A DNA stretch of 64,000 bases from Oncomelania hupensis (taxonomy: Eukaryota; Mollusca; Gastropoda; Littorinimorpha; Pomatiopsidae), in assembly GCA_036898135.1 (NCBI GenBank), contig CM072525.1, positions 23,587,992 through 23,651,991 on the forward strand, written 5' to 3'. Positions within the stretch are counted from its first letter, which is position 1. Each line of letters starts with the position of its first letter. The translations under genes and the position numbers were made by a program. Below, in pieces: positions 59,301-64,000 of the stretch. The notes beneath the pieces were generated by a model, which saw nothing but the letters and a program-made list of their open reading frames with translations, searched no databases and was not told the origin of the DNA.

Positions 59301-62044
59301 CTTCCTTTGCTTCTAGTTCACAGAGAACCACCTCCCAACAACTTGGCTGCAGAACCAATGCTTTCATGGTTTTTATTTAGTCTAATGTCCAGCAGTAAAT
59401 TTTGTGGAGGCGAGCACATTTTTGCCTGTTGCAAAACTAACCAGCATTCCAGTTTCTGAGATAAATGAGTTCCTACTAATTAGCTCAATGACCCCAACTC
59501 TCCAACTCTATTGCTTAAAATATTGTGTTGTATAGAAGATATTTGATTTAGAAAATAAAAAGAAGAGATACAACCTTAAATAGCGGTCTGTTCACTCAAA
59601 ATTCTGCCTTGATATTTTGGACACACAAATGTAACAGCGTAAAATTGGGCTCACCACAAACAATTTTCTTCTTTAGTGCTGTGTGTTCTAAGCCGCATGT
59701 AATAAGACAAATTTAAGGTTTGTCCAGAAAAAAAGTATACTTAGCATCATCCATAGTCTCATATACATTATGAAGGCCAATGTGAGTATGCCTGAGGCCG
59801 GAATGGAACTAACAACAAATACATGTGGGAGTGTGGTTGTGGATTTGATTCATATGATTTTTCTTCTGCTTGTTTTGTATTCATGTAGGCCGCATTCATG
59901 TAAATATCCATGTTGATCTTTCTCTTTTGGCCATTTCATCCTCTCTGACCACTTCCCCAGCCTTTCTGCTTTTTCCTGTTCTCCCACACTCTCGTGACTG
60001 TAGCAGTGGATTATATATAAAATTGTCATTCTGTAGTATTTGTGTTACTGTCTCCGAGTCTTTAAAATCTTTCCATGGGCAACCATAAGATAAACTTTCG
60101 TTTTGCGTCTGTATTTTTAACCTCTCATTCTTTGAATGTTATTAGATTTGAATTTTTGAGAGTTTTGTTGTATTAGTAATATTTAGAAATGTAGATATAT
60201 GGATTTGAAAGTATTTGAAATAATTGATTTTTAAAACTGTTAATATTAAATTAAAATGAAAGGGGTAACTTTCATGAAAGTATGCATGAGCTATAGATCA
60301 TAACAGCACACGGATAGTATTGTTAATCTTGTATTCTTATAAGTTATATTATTAACTTTAAGGGTGGGAATGGGAAGGCTGAATATTTTGCATATTGTAG
60401 TTTTGTTGGGAAATTGGGGTGTGCACTTTTATTCCTTCAGTTTTTCTTGTTCTCGATCTGTGTCACTCTGTCTCTATTTTTCTCTTTTTATCCTCTCACC
60501 ACCTTGATTAATGGATTGTTCTTTTTAAATTGTTTTGACTATACAATGTTATTTGTTAGAATATTTATATTGAGGATATACCGCTAAAATGTATGGTTCT
60601 TTAATCTATACTCTACTAATGGAATGCTGAAAAGTGTCACAAAGAGTTTTGTCGTGCATGCAAATGTGATGATTTTGCATTCTAAATTGTTTTGTCATCA
60701 CTGTAAAAATCATTAATACCAGGATAATGATTTAGTTTCTTGTTGCGTTGTTTTTCCAATCATGAAGTAAGTATGTGTGTGACTGTGTGTGTGGTTGTGT
60801 GCACGCACGTGCATTTATATAGAAAATTTGATAGGACTTCTTGGTGAGGCAGACATGTTATTTGTAGAGATTTGGCTTATATGAGATGTGCCAGGGTGTT
60901 TGGTAAAATAAATTGAGAATAGATGTTATTGAATCTGGTTGCAAATTTAAACGTTTCTGGAAATGGCTTGATATGTTAATTGAACAAGTTCTTAGTTCAA
61001 ATTTATACATGTGTTGTCAGAGGGCCGTTGATGAATGCATTGGTATTTTAGATATGATATTGACAGTGAGTTTAATTTGCTGAAAAAAATAAATAATTAA
61101 AATATATGTAATGAAGTACATTGTGTAGTTATGTTAGAGTAAATATGTGAAATTTAATTCCTATTTTTAATCCATATAAATAATAATGAGACCTTCTCTT
61201 AGACAGGCCAGTAAATTTGCGTAAGACAAAAGGTTTGTTTCTCATTTGGACCATTTGTGTGTGTATTGATAGTGGTGTTTGCCATGCTGGTTATAATTTT
61301 CCACCAGATTTTCTTTACTCACCTTGATGATACAGTATACACCTAAGATTTTTAGTCTTTTGTATGATGTAAAGAAATCATCAGTCCATTCATTTTGAAA
61401 CACATAATGGGTATAATACATAATGGGTATGCTACATAATGGTTATGTTGGTATAATAAAGTGTATTGCTCCAACCATCCCTCACTGCAACAATTCAGTA
61501 ACACACCTCAGATAAACTAAGGCACTGTTGTCTTTGTTATTTTCTATTGGAAAAGATACAAAGGGGGTGGGCATAGGTTGAAATATTTGCACATACTTTG
61601 AATGCAGAAAGGGAAGCGGGGTGAATGAAATCAAACGATTTAGGTCCGATTATTTAGTTGTAAAGTATTTTATTTAAAAACTGCGAAAACATTGATACCC
61701 TGTTTTAATTTTATTTTATTTTTTAGGTGCATTAGTTATTACTAAATTAAAGAGGTGCCAGGGTTTTCTGACCCATTTCTGGTTTGCTTGTTAATTCAAA
61801 TGGTGCTGGTGGTAAAATTATGCAGCGAAAGTGTTTACACTTGATTCTTTCCTGAATTAATTTTGCTTTTTAAAAATTTTAAATTGAATATGATTTTTGT
61901 TTTGTTTTTGCTTTTAGTTTTATACTTGTTGAAGTAAAGTTTAATTGATATTTTCATGCCCACTTGCTTCATTTCCCCCCATAATGCAGAAAATTAAGAA
62001 ATGCTTTCTTAGTATGGATTTTCATAGAGCTTTTGATGTTACTG
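53366..62044 (+). other. T-rich, repeat-poor region without recognised exons
   Basis: Plus strand is conspicuously T-rich with many long T runs (for example 54,729-54,758, 56,960-56,979). No ORF above about 100 codons and no domain recognised. Contains a tandem GGGGTGCTTTGCTCAAA at 54,909-54,943. A possible 23-nt exon at 56,468-56,490 is noted under findings. Best read as an intron or long untranslated region of a plus-strand gene, by inference. Confidence 0.45.
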
Positions 62045-62411
62045 CAGGGCTCGACACAACCGACTGTCCAACTGTCCAGGACAGGTAGAACTGGCTGCCG
62101 GACAGGTTGGATCACTACCCAACCTGTCTGACAGGACAGGTATTTTCCAGCCGCCAAGTCAGTCGGCATCAACGTTCTTGGCTTAGATTAAAACTGAAAA
62201 CAGACTGCTATGACTTCATGCCAATCAAACGTGTTTGAATGTGCTATGTGAAGCAATACAAAAATATTGCAATACAGTTCACTTGAATATCTTACTTTTT
62301 ATGTTTTTTCATCAAAATTGTAAGGAAAGTTCTGGAAATGTGGGCCAGATAAAATATTTGACAACCTTTACAGGACAGGTACAGAAAAACAAAAATTGCT
62401 GTCGAGCCCTG
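62045..62411. mobile_element. 367-bp hAT-like MITE with CAGGGCTCGACA ends
   Basis: Begins CAGGGCTCGACA and ends TGTCGAGCCCTG, a perfect 12-bp inverted repeat. Flanks TACTG and TACTT fit a 5-bp duplication with one change. The interior repeats the words GGACAGGT and ACCTGTC. 62,412-63,804 beyond it is T-rich with nothing recognised. Confidence 0.78.
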
Positions 62412-63804
62412 TACTTTAAGTTGCATTTGTAATTGTGCATGTAATTAAGGGTAAGCAACTAGACAGTGACATGGGGCAATTACCTGTAACGATATTATTA
62501 TGGAACTCCAGTTGAGAGTTGATAGAAGGAATTTTGAAGTTGGTTTTGGCAATGATCTTGTGAACGGCGTTAAGAAAACTTCCGTGGATGCTTTTACTTC
62601 AGACTGACAGGGCAGTTGAACTGGGCGAGTGCGTGCATGTGTTCGTGTAGATATGTGTGACCCAGGAGAAAAAGATCGTTATCGAAGAAAGAAAGTATAG
62701 ATCTAGGATTTGTCATTCAAAGAAAGTACTAGTACATTTATTATTTTAATATGGCTCAGCATTTATGATTTGTTTGCACCTTTCAATTATATTTTCTTTG
62801 GTTGAATTGTGTGTCGCCAATCCCATGTTTTATGCCTCAATATATTTTGCATTAGAATAGAGTGCTCCCAATACTCATAACACTGTTAATTAAAGTCTTG
62901 TTTCTTTTAATTCAAGATATATAAAGTCATAATGACTTTGCCTCTAAATTCACACTGTCCTATTGTCAAGCTACACCATCTGCATACTGTAATATTTTTT
63001 GTGTAATGTAACACAAGTTAGATAATATGTTGCACTTGGCTTTTGAACTAAGCAGTATATTTTATTATAGTTTATTTCACCTTATTTATTTCTTTCATTA
63101 TTTATTTTTGTTTGTTTCTTATTCTCAGTATTGTAAAAAATTTATTTGGGGTATTAATAATGCTTTTTAACAATGATAAATCTTTGTCGTAACTTTCTTT
63201 TATAAAATTTAAAAACAAAAATTTTCCTTTTGTTGTATTTTTCTTTAAACCAGCACCAGTTAAACTTGCATGCAACTTTTTTTTTTTGGTTGTTTGTGCG
63301 TGTTTGAGTGGCTTTTATCATTTTATCATGCAATAGTAGTAATACCTGTATTGTAACATAATGGTCTGTAAAAAAAATACTTGCTACATTTTATTACCTT
63401 CCCGTTCAACCATCTTACACGATTGCTTAGCTGAAAACTTGAAATTGCTCATTGACTCAGGAACTTAAAAATTGTGGCTTTATTGACAGTTATACACAAT
63501 TTACTGGCACTCTGCTAATGAATTTTCCCTTTGTTTTCTTTTTTTTTTCTTTTCATCTGTGTAGCAATCCATTGATTTATTATGAGTAGTAGAAACAATT
63601 CTATATTTGTATAGTTATAGTACTGAAGAGATTGGGACAATATGCCTTCTGTTGGTAGCTAAAATCAAAACAAAAATATTATGTTATAATTATTTGGCAT
63701 TAGCTGTATTATGTTTATGGTATTTAAATTTAGTTTTTAAACAAATACTGAAGTTCGGGGCAATGAAATATAAATGATATATTGTGGTAGAAAAACTCTT
63801 TCAT

Positions 63805-63945
63805 GGCTTGAGTTAGATCCTATTTTTGCAGCCCCTTGAGCAGCTTATGAGCTGCTATATATGAACAATAATAATATTAAATAATAATATTAGTAATAAT
63901 AATAATAAAAAATAAAAATAAAAAATAATAATAATAATAAATACG
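63805..63945 (+). mobile_element. SINE/LINE 3' tail with AAT repeats
   Basis: GAGTTAGATCCTAT, CCCTTGAGCAGCTTATGAGC and GCTATATATGAAC match the tail of the repeats at 12.0 and 18.2 kb, followed by AAT/AAAAT runs. Confidence 0.65.
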
Positions 63946-64000
63946 GTTATTTACATGTTATTGCAATACATAATTTGAGGAGTGCAGGAATATAAGGGGC

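Noticed and set aside
54377..59459. Scattered ORFs of 60-102 codons on both strands of the T-rich region
   Set aside because: Hydrophobic or low-complexity translations expected by chance from AT-rich DNA; no recognised domain or convincing splice context.

Overview
The window is animal nuclear DNA from an intron-rich, repeat-dense genome. It has split genes with GT-AG introns, many transposon insertions and AT-rich microsatellites. The two recognisable genes (Abl interactor and an NCBP2AS2-like gene) are metazoan. The repeats (tRNA-headed SINEs ending in a 'GCGCTATATAA' tail, GACCTTGACCTT-rich repeats, a craniofacial-development-protein-2-like LINE) suggest a lophotrochozoan, most likely a marine gastropod. 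That taxonomic call is inference from repeat style, not proof.

Left half (331-25,877, minus strand): one complete Abl interactor (Abi) gene. Eight coding exons join in phase to give 485 residues: an N-terminal helical region, the '[11 protein letters not shown]' block, a Pro/Gln/Met-rich linker and a C-terminal SH3 domain. Its long introns hold a CR1/Rex1-like LINE fragment, two 5'-truncated copies of an endonuclease/RT LINE, several DNA transposons with CAG...CTG ends and 6-bp target duplications, a mariner-type MITE, SINEs, a 0.7-kb retroposon and two copies of a GACCTTGACCTT-rich repeat.

Middle (28,621-33,193, minus strand): a four-exon gene for a 117-residue homologue of human NCBP2AS2. 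At its 5' end, on the plus strand, lies a candidate promoter and 5' exon (CCAAT box, YY1-like motif, GTAAGT donor). These may belong to a plus-strand gene whose first coding exon is at 45,796-45,859; the product was not recognised.

From 34.1 to 53.4 kb the window is almost all transposons, many nested. A mariner-type MITE (34,143-39,077) holds a 4-bp-TSD element, which holds a hAT-like element, which holds another. Next is a degraded LINE (39,080-44,445) broken by two hAT-like insertions. A GACCTTGACCTT repeat (47,368-53,365) is split by a near-full-length LINE with an intact 1,035-residue endonuclease-reverse transcriptase, a mariner-type MITE and a piggyBac-type MITE. From 53.4 kb to the right edge the plus strand is T-rich, poor in repeats and has no convincing exon; it may be an intron of the plus-strand gene.
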